From assembly GCF_001675045.1 (NCBI RefSeq), contig NZ_LYPA01000054.1, forward strand, positions 1 through 64,000: DNA of 64,000 nucleotides. Reading direction: 5' to 3'. Within the stretch, counting starts at the first letter, position 1, and the number at the start of each line of letters is the position of its first letter. The notes under the pieces are model-generated. The model saw only the letters and a program-made list of their open reading frames with translations. It ran no database searches and was not told the origin of the DNA. The translations under genes and the position numbers were made by a program. Source of the DNA: Paenibacillus oryzae (lineage in GTDB: Bacteria; Bacillota; Bacilli; Paenibacillales; Paenibacillaceae). This document shows positions 8,697 through 20,547 of this stretch, piece after piece.

Positions 8697-9131
8697 ATGA
8701 AAGAGGTCATGATTTATACGGACGGAGCCTGTTCCGGCAACCCGGGTCCGGGCGGCTGGGGAGCGATATTGTTTTTTGGTCCGCATAAAAAGGAAATTTA
8801 CGGAGGGGAACGGGACACAACCAACAACCGCATGGAGATCCAGGCCGTTATAAAGGGACTTGAGCTGCTTAAAGAGCCTTGCAGCGTTCAGGTATACAGC
8901 GATTCCGCGTACGTGGTCAACTGCTTCCAGAAAGGCTGGATTCATGGCTGGCTGCGCAATGGCTGGAAAAACAGCAAAAAAGATCCCGTCGAAAATCAGG
9001 ATTTGTGGAAAGCGCTGTGGGCGCTGATGGGCAAACACAAGGTGGAATATATCAAGGTAAAGGGCCATAGCGACAATGAGTGGAATAACCGCTGCGATGA
9101 ATTGGCGCGGCAGGCAATCAGAGAGCTGTAA
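8697..9131 (+). CDS. rnhA: ribonuclease HI
   Basis: The 144-residue enzyme cleaves RNA in RNA:DNA hybrids. The active-site carboxylates are all present and match E. coli numbering within one residue: Asp9 (YTDGACSGNPGPGG), Glu47 (NNRMEI), Asp69 (YSDSAYV) and Asp134 (RCDELA). The handle region with the basic Trp-rich segment (WLRNGWKNSKKD) is also present, so this is a full-length bacterial type I enzyme. It begins after GGAGGAGG and is followed within 3 bp by queG. Confidence 0.96.
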   Translation: MKEVMIYTDGACSGNPGPGGWGAILFFGPHKKEIYGGERDTTNNRMEIQAVIKGLELLKEPCSVQVYSDSAYVVNCFQKGWIHGWLRNGWKNSKKDPVENQDLWKALWALMGKHKVEYIKVKGHSDNEWNNRCDELARQAIREL

Positions 9132-9133
9132 CG

Positions 9134-10297
9134 ATGATGGATTGGAGCAAGCTTAAGCAAGAAATGAAGGCTGCGGCGACGGCGCTGGGCATTGACGATA
9201 TAGGCGTGGCGTCCGCTGATCCCTTTGTTACGTTGAAGCAGAGGCTGATAAGGCATCGCGAGCTTGGCAGGGAGTCCGGCTTTGAAGAGCCGGATCTGGA
9301 TCGCCGCACAAACCCAGCCTTGCTGTTTGAGGACCCCCAAAGCATCATTGCGATAGCGATTGCTTATCCCTCCAAGCTTGTTGATCCTCCTAAATCCGAG
9401 CCTGGCGAACGGCGCGGCATCATGGCGCGCTCCGCCTGGGGCGAGGATTACCACCATGTTTTGCGCGATCGTTTGGCCAAGCTGGAGAGCTGGCTTAAGG
9501 AACGGGTGCCGGGTACAAGAGTGGAGAGCATGGTGGATACGGGAGCGTTGTCCGACAGGGCGGTTGCAGAGCGGGCCGGTATCGGCTGGAGCGCCAAAAA
9601 TTGCGCTATTATCTCGCCAAAGCTGGGCTCGTGGATTTACCTTGGTGAGATGATTACCAACCTTCCGCTGCCGCCGGATGTTCCCGTTACAGAGGGCTGT
9701 GGAAGCTGCACCAAATGCATCGACGCTTGTCCCACCGGAGCTTTAGTCGGGCCAGGAGAGTTGAACGCCAAACGATGCATTTCATTTGTGACCCAAACGA
9801 AGGATATGGTGTCGGATGAGTTCATGCGGAAAATCGGCAACCGCTTGTATGGATGCGATACTTGTCAGGTAGTTTGTCCTGTCAACCGCGGGAAAAACTG
9901 GACGCATCAGCCGGAGCTGCAGCCTGACAACGAGCTGGCAAAACCGCTGCTTGTTCCCTTGCTGGAGATGGGAAACCGGCAGTTCAAGGAGGCGTATGGC
10001 CGCACGTCCTCCGCATGGAGAGGCAGGAAGCCAATCCAGCGAAACGCTGTCATTGCGCTTGGCAATTTTAAGGATGCCTCGGCTATTCCGCATCTGATCA
10101 AGGTGCTGAGAGATGATCCGCGCCCCGTATTACGCGGAACAGCAGCATGGTCGCTAGGCCGGATCGGGGGCGCTGAAGCTGCCTGTGCTTTGCGAGAGGC
10201 TTTGAACAATGAGCAGGACGAAGTAGCTCTCTCTGCTATATCGGAAGCGGTGAAGAGCCTGGAAGTGCCGATCCGCGATTGCGAATTTCCATTATGA
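9134..10297 (+). CDS. queG: epoxyqueuosine reductase
   Basis: The protein has 387 residues. It reduces epoxyqueuosine to queuosine in tRNA, using a cobalamin cofactor and two [4Fe-4S] clusters. The ferredoxin-like cysteines are visible as CGSCTKCIDACP and CDTCQVVCP (about residues 191-250). A DUF1730 region precedes them, and HEAT-like repeats form the C-terminus (about 300-370, ending in RGTAAWSLGRIGG-like units), as in Bacillus QueG. It is packed 2 bp after rnhA. Confidence 0.95.
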   Translation: MMDWSKLKQEMKAAATALGIDDIGVASADPFVTLKQRLIRHRELGRESGFEEPDLDRRTNPALLFEDPQSIIAIAIAYPSKLVDPPKSEPGERRGIMARSAWGEDYHHVLRDRLAKLESWLKERVPGTRVESMVDTGALSDRAVAERAGIGWSAKNCAIISPKLGSWIYLGEMITNLPLPPDVPVTEGCGSCTKCIDACPTGALVGPGELNAKRCISFVTQTKDMVSDEFMRKIGNRLYGCDTCQVVCPVNRGKNWTHQPELQPDNELAKPLLVPLLEMGNRQFKEAYGRTSSAWRGRKPIQRNAVIALGNFKDASAIPHLIKVLRDDPRPVLRGTAAWSLGRIGGAEAACALREALNNEQDEVALSAISEAVKSLEVPIRDCEFPL

Positions 10298-10368
10298 CAT
10301 GCTATGATACAGTGTGCAGATCACATTTTTAGATGAATTCTTTTGATAGAAGGGGTGCGGTAGACTGG

Positions 10369-10608
10369 ATGGAATGGTATAATTATGTAATTCCTGTCGT
10401 CACGTTGATTGTTGGCGCAGTAGGCGGTTTTTTCGGAGGCGTGTATTACCTGCGGAAGCAGCTTGAAAATATGCAAAACAACCCTGAAATGCTGCAAAAC
10501 ATGGCGAAGCAAATGGGCTACAACTTGAACAAGCAGCAAATGGCGCGTGCTCAAAATATGATGAAAAACCAAAACATGATGAAAAACACAAAATCTTCGC
10601 GTAAATAA
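10369..10608 (+). CDS. YneF-like (UPF0154-type) small membrane protein
   Basis: The 79-residue protein starts with one transmembrane segment (residues of about 6-26, with GAVGGFFGGVYYLRK), followed by a Met/Asn/Gln-rich soluble tail (ENMQNNPEMLQ, QMARAQNMM). This matches the UPF0154/YneF architecture, with a longer tail. I chose ATG 10369, which AAGGGGTG precedes; the upstream ATG at 10333 has no site. The role is unknown in the family. Confidence 0.65.
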   Translation: MEWYNYVIPVVTLIVGAVGGFFGGVYYLRKQLENMQNNPEMLQNMAKQMGYNLNKQQMARAQNMMKNQNMMKNTKSSRK

Positions 10609-10643
10609 AATCGTCGGTAAAAATATGAGGGGGGGCGACAGCG

Positions 10644-11237
10644 GTGGCCGGAGCAAAAGACTATTTAAATTCCAATGTAGCCGATAACCGGGAGCAGATC
10701 CAGTATCATGTGAAAGAGATTTTAAAGCTGATCGGGGAAGATGTAGAACGGGAGGGGCTTCTTGAAACGCCGGCCCGCGTTACGCGCATGTACGAGGAAA
10801 TTTTTGCCGGATACAGCGTAGATCCCCGCGACGTGCTTGGCGTTACCTTTGACGAGCAGCACGAGGAGCTTGTTATTGTCAGAGACATTGTTTACTACAG
10901 TCAGTGCGAGCATCATATGGCTCCCTTTTTTGGAAAAGCGCATATCGGCTATATTCCAAGCGGCAAAATAGCGGGTTTAAGCAAGCTGGCAAGACTGGTT
11001 GAGGCGATTACGCGCAGACTTCAGGTGCAGGAGCGAATTACTTCGCAAATTGCCGATATTCTGGAACAGGAATTAAAGCCCCACGGCGTTATGGTCGTTG
11101 TGGAAGGCGAGCATCTCTGCATGTGCGCCAGAGGCGTGAAGAAGCCGGGCAGCAAAACCGTCACCTCGGCAGTCCGGGGAGAATTTCGGACAAGCGCCGC
11201 GTTGCGCTCCGAATTTCTGGCATTGCTGAAGCAATAG
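10644..11237 (+). CDS. folE: GTP cyclohydrolase I
   Basis: The 197-residue enzyme converts GTP to 7,8-dihydroneopterin triphosphate, the first step of folate and queuosine-precursor synthesis. The zinc and catalytic residues are visible in [12 protein letters not shown] and HLCMCARG, and the substrate loop is [12 protein letters not shown]. It uses a GTG start after a very strong GAGGGGGGG site. queG lies one gene upstream, and FolE supplies queuosine biosynthesis, which may explain the grouping. Confidence 0.97.
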   Translation: MAGAKDYLNSNVADNREQIQYHVKEILKLIGEDVEREGLLETPARVTRMYEEIFAGYSVDPRDVLGVTFDEQHEELVIVRDIVYYSQCEHHMAPFFGKAHIGYIPSGKIAGLSKLARLVEAITRRLQVQERITSQIADILEQELKPHGVMVVVEGEHLCMCARGVKKPGSKTVTSAVRGEFRTSAALRSEFLALLKQ

Positions 11238-11272
11238 ATGAGCGGCTTTATTAATGAGGAGGAGATAGCATT

Positions 11273-11971
11273 ATGTTAATTACTTATCATGGACATTCTG
11301 CCGTACAACTCACAGTAAATGACAAATCGCTTATTATTGACCCGTTTCTTAGCGGAAATGAACGGGCGGCAACCAAACCGGAGGATATCAAGGTGCAGGC
11401 TGTGCTGCTGACGCATGCGCATGCGGATCATATTCTGGATGCAGCGCCAATTGCCATCGCCAACGATGCGGAAATCGTCGCTAACTTTGAGCTGGCTGCG
11501 TATATGTCCTGGAAGGGTGCGCGTACCAATCCTATGAATCTTGGCGGAACGATTGATTTGGGCTTTGCCCAGGCCAAGCTGATTTCGGCGGTACATACCT
11601 CGGGAATTATTGACGAAGACTCAAAAAGCATTCTTTACGGCGGCATTGCCGGAGGTTATATTATTCGCGCTGAAGGCTTGACGATTTTGCATGCGGGGGA
11701 TACGGCTTTGTTCAGCGATATGAAGCTGATCGGAGAGCAGGAATCCATTGACGTGGCGTTTATACCAATCGGCGACCATTTTACGATGGGACCGGATGAA
11801 GCGCTTCAGGCAGCCCAGTGGTATGGGGCCAAGCTGGTTGTGCCCATCCACTACAATACGTTTGAGCCAATTCGCCAGGATGCGGAGGAATTTGTCCGAA
11901 GGCTGGGCGAGCTTGGAATCGAAGGGATGGCGCTTGCGCCTGGCGAATATTTTGAAATTGGAAATAAGTAA
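11273..11971 (+). CDS. UPF0173 metal-dependent hydrolase (YtkL-like)
   Basis: The 232-residue metallo-beta-lactamase-fold protein has HAHADHILDA (metal site), ILHAGDTALFSDM and a late VPIHYNTF strand, as in the YtkL/UPF0173 family. No substrate is established. The start follows GAGGAGGAG. It is 35 bp after folE, probably in the same transcript, and is followed by a strong terminator. Confidence 0.88.
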   Translation: MLITYHGHSAVQLTVNDKSLIIDPFLSGNERAATKPEDIKVQAVLLTHAHADHILDAAPIAIANDAEIVANFELAAYMSWKGARTNPMNLGGTIDLGFAQAKLISAVHTSGIIDEDSKSILYGGIAGGYIIRAEGLTILHAGDTALFSDMKLIGEQESIDVAFIPIGDHFTMGPDEALQAAQWYGAKLVVPIHYNTFEPIRQDAEEFVRRLGELGIEGMALAPGEYFEIGNK

Positions 11972-11982
11972 TAGAACATAGC

Positions 11983-12016
11983 AACAGGCTGCCCCAATTG
12001 CGGGCAGCCTGTTTTT
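11983..12016. terminator. terminator after UPF0173 gene
   Basis: AACAGGCTGCCC (11983-11994) pairs with GGGCAGCCTGTT (12002-12013), followed by a T-run. It lies between convergent genes, but only the + side has a clear T-tract. Confidence 0.85.
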
Positions 12017-12043
12017 AGTAGGTGGATTTAGCATGGGTATGAT

Positions 12044-13087
12044 TCAGCCATCATGCAATTGAGCGTTTACCTGGCTCAGGAACAGCGCAGTGCGCTGGAT
12101 ATATTCCATAGAGCCCATGCGGAACAACATCTCATGCTGCCCGTTTTGGACGATCCACGAACGCGACAAGCTGTTTCTCTGGTTTGCGGCAATGCTTTCT
12201 GCCACGGTGTAAGGCGCTTTGCTGTCGTTAGTCCCGTGAATGATAAAAATCGGGATGTTATAGGCATGCGATACAACCTCGCTGACCGGTATGGAGCCAA
12301 AGCTGCTTCCCGTCCACAACGGAATCATTGACCTTATCAAAGGCAATGATGGAAAGCGGGGCAGAGGCACAAACTGGTTTAAATTGTCGAACAAGGCTTC
12401 GGGACTGGGGACAAACAGGCTGTCCAGAATCATGGCGTCAATTTTGTCCGTTACCAGCGCGCTTTGAAGGGCTGTCCCGGCTCCCATGGAGAATCCCCAT
12501 ACGATGATATCCTCTGCGCCGCGTGATTGGGCGTAATCGACAGCTGCAAGGAGCTGCTGGGATTCCTCGCGGCCGCCCGTTGCAGGTGCTTTATAGGCCG
12601 TTGAAGCGTACCCGTAATCAAACATCAAAACGTTATAATCAAGATCATGCATCAGCTCGGCCAGATCATACATCGGCACCCAGCTTTCCTCCCGGTTGGC
12701 GCCATATCCATGGCTGAATACAACTGTCCGGGTTGCCACAGCGTCTTCCGCGCTGCCTTGCGGGGCATCCGCGGGAATAAACCAGCCGCTGACAGTCGTT
12801 TCGCCGCTTTTACTTGGAAAAATAACGTCTTCATATGGCAAACCCAGCTCTTGAGAGGGATTGGATTCCAACGGGGCAACGTATGGATAAGCCAGCATCC
12901 AGGCTACATAACCATGGAAGATAAGAACGGCAATCAAGCACATTGCAAGCAGGGAAGCCATTGAAGCGGCAGCCATATGCTTGCGGCGGCTGCGGCGCTG
13001 CAGTTGCGGCGCTATATGTGATAGCGGCTTCTGCAAGCCGGAAGCTGCGGAGAGCGCTGTCTCAAGAGGTTGCAATATACTACTCAT
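12044..13087 (-). CDS. membrane-anchored alpha/beta hydrolase
   Basis: The 347-residue protein has an N-terminal transmembrane segment at about residues 42-66 and then an alpha/beta hydrolase domain. The nucleophile elbow is GFSMGAG (Ser about 205). The acid is in a HGTNDSKAPY-type strand end, and the histidine is in NGQHEMLF. The YqkD/BEM46-type family acts on esters or peptides of unknown identity. ATG 13087 is chosen over the listed upstream ATG because GGAGGTGG precedes it. It is convergent with the UPF0173 gene. Confidence 0.82.
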   Translation of the reverse strand: MSSILQPLETALSAASGLQKPLSHIAPQLQRRSRRKHMAAASMASLLAMCLIAVLIFHGYVAWMLAYPYVAPLESNPSQELGLPYEDVIFPSKSGETTVSGWFIPADAPQGSAEDAVATRTVVFSHGYGANREESWVPMYDLAELMHDLDYNVLMFDYGYASTAYKAPATGGREESQQLLAAVDYAQSRGAEDIIVWGFSMGAGTALQSALVTDKIDAMILDSLFVPSPEALFDNLNQFVPLPRFPSLPLIRSMIPLWTGSSFGSIPVSEVVSHAYNIPIFIIHGTNDSKAPYTVAESIAANQRNSLSRSWIVQNGQHEMLFRMGSMEYIQRTALFLSQVNAQLHDG

Positions 13088-13367
13088 GATGTCTCCACCT
13101 CCGCTTCCCATTTCGGGTCTATCTCTTAATGGTAGAGGCGTTTCGGGCGGGCGTCAATCGGTATTTATTCAATGTTGTTCGTCTGTAACAGCTTGTAATC
13201 TAAACGTAATATAAATGGATACTTTACGGAAAAGACCTCTATCATGTATACTAATTGAGAATTGATTTCACTCATTTTGGAATCGGGTTTTATTTGATGA
13301 AACCTTTATATACTATCTGCCTGCCGGAAGAAGCTGGATTCCGTTCCAGGCGGTGGAGGTGCTGTAG

Positions 13368-14111
13368 ATGGAAGAGGGAAAATCGACTGTTCGCGCCGTA
13401 GATCGGGCGCTTGATATTTTACTTTGTTTTACAGAAAAGACGGATTGGGCCATGATGGAAATTGCAGAACGGACGGGGCTCCACAAAAGCACTGTTCACA
13501 GGATGCTGGCCACCTTGGAGGAAAAAGGATTTATTGAGCGGGATAAAAATACGGAGCGTTACCATCTTGGCCTTAAAGTGTGGGAGCTGTCCGCTAATCT
13601 GTCCCGAACCGATGATCAGGCGACAATCTGGCTGCCGGAGATGGTCCGTCTGCGAGACCAGTTGGGCGAAACCGTCAGCATTTATGTCAGGGACGGCTCG
13701 GAGCGGATACGCATTCAGGCGGTCCAAAGCAATCATCCCGTCAGGCGGGTAGCGCCAGTTGGCGTAAGGCTGCCCCTGTATGCGGGCGCTTCCAGCAAGG
13801 TGCTGGTGGCCTATGCCGACAATCTGGTGCAGGAAAGTATTATGAATTCGCATCAGTGGGCCTCTTCTACGGATATGGAGCTTTACCGCAGCCAACTGCA
13901 GGACACGCTGGAGAAAGGGTATGCGACCAGCTTTGAGGAGCGGGAGACGGGAGTAGCCGCCATCTCTTCGCCAATCTTCGATCGCGCCGGATTGCTTGCG
14001 GCGGCATTATCCGTTTCAGGGCCCGCCAGCAGACTTACACTGGACAAAATGGAGCAATATGCTCCTGTTATGATGGAAGCCGCCAGAGTTATGAGCACGA
14101 TGGTTCGTTAG
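13368..14111 (+). CDS. IclR-family transcriptional regulator
   Basis: The 247-residue protein has an N-terminal winged helix-turn-helix (about 8-70; MMEIAERTGLHKSTVHRML) and a C-terminal IclR effector-binding domain (about 85-245) with LPLYAGASSKVLVA and GVAAISSPIFD. IclR proteins usually control carbon-source catabolic genes. Its target is not obvious, since the neighbours are aconitase (convergent) and a hydrolase (divergent). It starts after GGAGG. Confidence 0.92.
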   Translation: MEEGKSTVRAVDRALDILLCFTEKTDWAMMEIAERTGLHKSTVHRMLATLEEKGFIERDKNTERYHLGLKVWELSANLSRTDDQATIWLPEMVRLRDQLGETVSIYVRDGSERIRIQAVQSNHPVRRVAPVGVRLPLYAGASSKVLVAYADNLVQESIMNSHQWASSTDMELYRSQLQDTLEKGYATSFEERETGVAAISSPIFDRAGLLAAALSVSGPASRLTLDKMEQYAPVMMEAARVMSTMVR

Positions 14112-14133
14112 ACCTTCAAAGCTCCAAGCGGCA

Positions 14134-14177
14134 AAAAGGACTTCGGCTCGCGCATGTGCGCGAGCCGAAGTCCTTTT
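14134..14177. terminator. bidirectional terminator between iclR-type gene and acnA
   Basis: A perfect 21-bp stem (14134-14154 with 14157-14177) has a 2-nt centre and is flanked by A and T runs. It ends both the regulator and the convergent aconitase transcripts. Confidence 0.9.
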
Positions 14178-14194
14178 ATTAATACTAGAATTGG

Positions 14195-16906
<2,712 letters not shown>

Positions 16907-17184
16907 TGTCAAACTCCTTTGCAATAAAGTAAGCCAAATCAGCAATCAGTTTCATTGGATGAAACATGATTTCAAAAACCGTATATCTATAGTATAGCTT
17001 TATTGCCTTTCATCGTAAAGTCCAATTCCCCCCTTTTTTAAAACGATTTCAAAGGATTTCATTAGTCTGCCCTTCTCTTCTATAACTCGTACAGGCTTAT
17101 CTTACATGATTTGTAAGTGACGATCATATAATGAAGCAGTTATTGCTGCCTAATTATAATGAACGATGTCCGGAGGGGATACCG

Positions 17185-18585
17185 ATGCCAAAAAAAGAAG
17201 GCCGTCATTATGCTGCGCTTCGTTCCCGCAATGTCCCGCCGCCATCCCGGCCCGGCCAGTCCGCCAGCGTGAGGGCAAATACGAGCGGAAGCAAAAAAAA
17301 CCGGGGGGCTGGACGCACGGGCGCCGCAGTTAAGCAACAGGCAACAGGAGCGCGGAGCGGAAGTGCAGAAAAGGATTTTATGGAGCTAACCGAAACAGCA
17401 ATGAATCAAAGGGAGGATAAGATACCTTCCACGGAGCACCGCAGCTTGAAGGCGGAGGATAATACGCCAACAGGAACACAAGTCAAAGAGCGTCCCAAGC
17501 TAAGCTCCTTGCTGCAAAGCACGTCACTGCCAAGGAAGCCTTCGCCTGGCGACGAATCGGAATGGAAGTCATCGCTTCAGCGCTATGTTCGCTTGTTTAA
17601 CCGCACAGAAAGCGAGCAGAACGCCCGGGATTTGAGTCAATATGTCGCGGATGCTCTTCACGCCGAGCGATTGCAACAGCGGACCGACCGGCTGCGGGAG
17701 CGGGATTTGCTGAGAGGGGCCATACCCGCAGGCAGCGAAACCAAGGCCGAGCTGATTCGGGTCAATGAATCCGCTGGCGAGGTGTCGGTGCTGGTCAGGC
17801 TTCATGTGAAACGGAAAATGGAGCAAAAAGGCATGTATTACATGGAGGAAAGACAAGAGACGGAGCGTCTATGGCTTAGACGCGACGGACGGGATTGGAC
17901 CGTGCTGCAGGTTGAGCCCGTTGTATCGGAGCGCCGCCCGCGATACGGTATTTCCGCGCAGCTGCAGGAGCAGGACTCCGACACGCTGCTCCCCGAGGAA
18001 ACCGAAAGTATGCTGTCAGGCTCTGCCCCTTATTTAAATTATGAGCTGATGCCGGGATTTAAACGATGGAAGGGAGGCATCCCTTACCGCAGGGAGCTGG
18101 CTGCCGCATATGCGGACAGATGGTGGAACGAAGGCAATCCTTCCTTTGAGCTGTTTGACGTGAATTGCACCAATTACGTCTCCCAGTGTATCTTTGCAGG
18201 CAATGCCCCGATGAACTATACTGGTAGAAGGGAAAGCGGATGGTGGTACAAAGGGCGCGCTGGCAACCGGGAGAACTGGAGCTACAGCTGGGCTGTGGCA
18301 AATGCCATGGCGGCTTACCTTTCCGCAGCCCGTAAAGGCGGCTTGAGAGCGGTGATCGTGTCTTCGGCGGATGAACTGCAGCTAGGCGACGTGATTGCCT
18401 ATGACTGGAACGGAGAAGGCAGGTTTCAGCATACAACGATTGTAACGGCTTTTGATTCCGCGGGACAGCCGCTGGTGAATGCCAATACCGTGCCAAGCAG
18501 GCACAGGTATTGGGATTATCGCGATTCTTATGCCTGGACCAGCGGAACGAAATACCGTTTCTTCCACATTCCAGACCTGTTATAA
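17185..18585 (+). CDS. Amidase_6-domain protein
   Basis: The 466-residue protein has a long charged, low-complexity N-terminal half and a C-terminal Amidase_6 domain (about 300-466). Landmarks are FDVNCTNYVSQCIFAG (putative nucleophile Cys), LQLGDVIAYDW and the HTTIV histidine. Such domains resemble NlpC/P60-type papain-fold amidases. There is no clear signal peptide at the chosen start. GGAGGGG precedes ATG 17185. The upstream extension to 17131 lacks a site. The target is unknown. Confidence 0.8.
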   Translation: MPKKEGRHYAALRSRNVPPPSRPGQSASVRANTSGSKKNRGAGRTGAAVKQQATGARSGSAEKDFMELTETAMNQREDKIPSTEHRSLKAEDNTPTGTQVKERPKLSSLLQSTSLPRKPSPGDESEWKSSLQRYVRLFNRTESEQNARDLSQYVADALHAERLQQRTDRLRERDLLRGAIPAGSETKAELIRVNESAGEVSVLVRLHVKRKMEQKGMYYMEERQETERLWLRRDGRDWTVLQVEPVVSERRPRYGISAQLQEQDSDTLLPEETESMLSGSAPYLNYELMPGFKRWKGGIPYRRELAAAYADRWWNEGNPSFELFDVNCTNYVSQCIFAGNAPMNYTGRRESGWWYKGRAGNRENWSYSWAVANAMAAYLSAARKGGLRAVIVSSADELQLGDVIAYDWNGEGRFQHTTIVTAFDSAGQPLVNANTVPSRHRYWDYRDSYAWTSGTKYRFFHIPDLL

Positions 18586-18596
18586 GTCATAAGTGT

Positions 18597-18673
18597 CTGT
18601 TCAAAAAGCCCGGTTATTCGTTTCAGCACGGCGTTAGTCATGCTTCGCGAATGTTGGCGGACTTTTTGAACAG
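18597..18673. repeat. 77-bp inverted repeat upstream of ddl
   Basis: CTGTTCAAAAAG at the left and CTTTTTGAACAG at the right are exact inverse complements, with short extension (CCG/CGG) and about 45 nt between. It could be a fold-back element or a structured leader. TTTTTGAAC-type fragments occur elsewhere in the window, for example near 8660. Confidence 0.5.
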
Positions 18674-18726
18674 CCTTTATGAAGGCGGCAGAGGGATGTC
18701 ATTATTATCGTACCGGAGGATGTGCC

Positions 18727-19923
18727 ATGGGGAGCAAAAAAAGAATAGGTCTTGTTTATGGGGGGAAATCCGGGGAGCACGAGGTATCCCTTCAGACGGC
18801 CTATGCAGTTATGAACCAGTTTGACTACAGCAAATACGAAATTAAACCTTTTTATATTACGAAGCAAGGCGAATGGAAATCCGGGGGCTTGTTGCTCTCT
18901 CCTCCGGCAAACGTGGAAAGCTTGCGTTTCGGCGGAGATGATCCGTTACGCTCAGGCGCTTATCTTGCGCCTCTTTTTGACGCATTGGATATGGGCAATG
19001 ACGGGCATGACGCGGCAGGCATAAAGGCAAATAACGCAGAGATCGCTCAAATTAGCGGAGAGCATGCCGTCAGCCTGCAAAGCGGGCAAGAAAGCATTGA
19101 TGTCATGTTCCCGCTGCTTCATGGCACCTTTGGCGAAGACGGAACGATTCAAGGGCTGTTTGAGATGGCCAACGTTCCTTATGTCGGAGCAGGCGTATTG
19201 GCATCCGCTGTGGGAATGGACAAGATCATGATGAAGAAAATTTTTGCCCAGGAAGGCTTGCCGCAATGCGTTTTCCGGTATTTCAACCGGACGCAGTGGG
19301 CGAAGGACGCTGCATTTTTTGTGATGGAATGCGAGGTTTCCCTCGGTTATCCATGCTTTATTAAACCGGCTAATCTGGGCTCAAGCGTAGGCGTTTCCAA
19401 AGCCAGAAACCGGGAAGAGCTGATTGCCGCCGTGGATTACGCATTCCGCTTCGACCGCAAGGTCATTGTAGAGGAGTTTGTAGATGCGCGGGAAATCGAG
19501 GTCAGCGTCCTGGGCAATGACGAAGCGAAAGCATCTGTTCCTGGCGAAATTTTGCCGTCTAATGAATTTTATGATTATAAAGCAAAATATATTGATGGCA
19601 AATCAAGCATGATGATTCCGGCAGATCTGCCTACGGAAACGGCGGAAGAAATCAGGGAGCTTGCCGTTCAGGCATTCCAGGCGATTGACGGCTCCGGGTT
19701 GTCGCGCGTGGACTTTTTCTTGCGCAAGGAAGACGGCGCTGTGTTCATTAATGAAGTGAATACAATGCCGGGCTTTACGCCGTTCAGCATGTATCCGCTG
19801 CTCTGGAGGGAAAGCGGTTTGCCTTACAACGAGCTGCTGGATACGCTCATTCAGCTTGCGGTTGACCGTCATGCGGCCAAGCAGGGGATTGATTTTACGG
19901 GCGATTCCAAGTCCGCAAACTGA
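18727..19923 (+). CDS. ddl: D-alanine-D-alanine ligase
   Basis: The 398-residue ATP-grasp enzyme joins two D-Ala residues for peptidoglycan. N-terminal VYGGKSGEHEVS is the family signature. ATP-grasp motifs include FIKPANLGSSVGVSK and the metal site VNTMPGFTPFSMYP. ATG 18727 is preceded by GGAGGA. The protein is slightly longer than usual because of an insertion of about 35 residues near 90-125. It is monocistronic. Confidence 0.95.
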   Translation: MGSKKRIGLVYGGKSGEHEVSLQTAYAVMNQFDYSKYEIKPFYITKQGEWKSGGLLLSPPANVESLRFGGDDPLRSGAYLAPLFDALDMGNDGHDAAGIKANNAEIAQISGEHAVSLQSGQESIDVMFPLLHGTFGEDGTIQGLFEMANVPYVGAGVLASAVGMDKIMMKKIFAQEGLPQCVFRYFNRTQWAKDAAFFVMECEVSLGYPCFIKPANLGSSVGVSKARNREELIAAVDYAFRFDRKVIVEEFVDAREIEVSVLGNDEAKASVPGEILPSNEFYDYKAKYIDGKSSMMIPADLPTETAEEIRELAVQAFQAIDGSGLSRVDFFLRKEDGAVFINEVNTMPGFTPFSMYPLLWRESGLPYNELLDTLIQLAVDRHAAKQGIDFTGDSKSAN

Positions 19924-20226
19924 TTGTCGCGGGAGCAAAAGGCGCATAACCGGAAAGGCCGTTCGTCCTGCGCACGCTCAAAGGAGCAGAGCGGCCTGTC
20001 TGTTAAATTAAATGATGAACAAGTTGAACAAATTAGAAACTGGCGGATGGCCAAAGTGTGAATGGTTCTGGAGAAGCGGAGCGTTCGCCTTTTTTCCCGG
20101 ATTTCACCATTGACACCTACTATTCAGGAAATCTGGGAAAAACAGCGATCGGAAGAACCTTTCACACGGCGGCCTTTCGATGAAGTTTTTTGTTCAACTT
20201 GTATGAAACGAAAGCGAGGAATCAGC

Positions 20227-20544
20227 ATGGGGTTTGGTACCGAATTTAACTCAGTATGCAAATTCAAGTCGGAGCAGGAGCTTTATGAATTGCTGGAATA
20301 TGGCAAGGGGAAAATGGTGAAAAAGGGATTTCGCGTTTATCCAACGGGGCAAAAGGTAATTGCCTATACGCCGGATAACCAGGCTATCGCAATCGTTAAA
20401 ATTTTAGCGTCAATCGCAGAGATCAATTTTCAAGGCGAAGAGGTAACCCAGGTGGAGATGGAGCTTGTCCGCAAGCTGACCGAGCAGGAGTCGTCGGTTC
20501 AAACGTCGCTGGCTTACGAGATGTTTTTTGGAGAGCGGTCCTGA
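20227..20544 (+). CDS. small conserved protein, DUF2584-like (tentative)
   Basis: Starting at ATG 20227 after GAGGA gives 105 residues beginning MGFGTEFNSVCKF. This resembles the start of the DUF2584 group (MGMPLEFNT-type), with the VYPTGQKV strand. The assignment is by eye only. The open frame extends upstream to 20062, but that part has no good start site and an unconvincing composition. The gene ends 3 bp before uvsE and is probably co-transcribed with it. Confidence 0.5.
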   Translation: MGFGTEFNSVCKFKSEQELYELLEYGKGKMVKKGFRVYPTGQKVIAYTPDNQAIAIVKILASIAEINFQGEEVTQVEMELVRKLTEQESSVQTSLAYEMFFGERS

Positions 20545-20547
20545 TTC

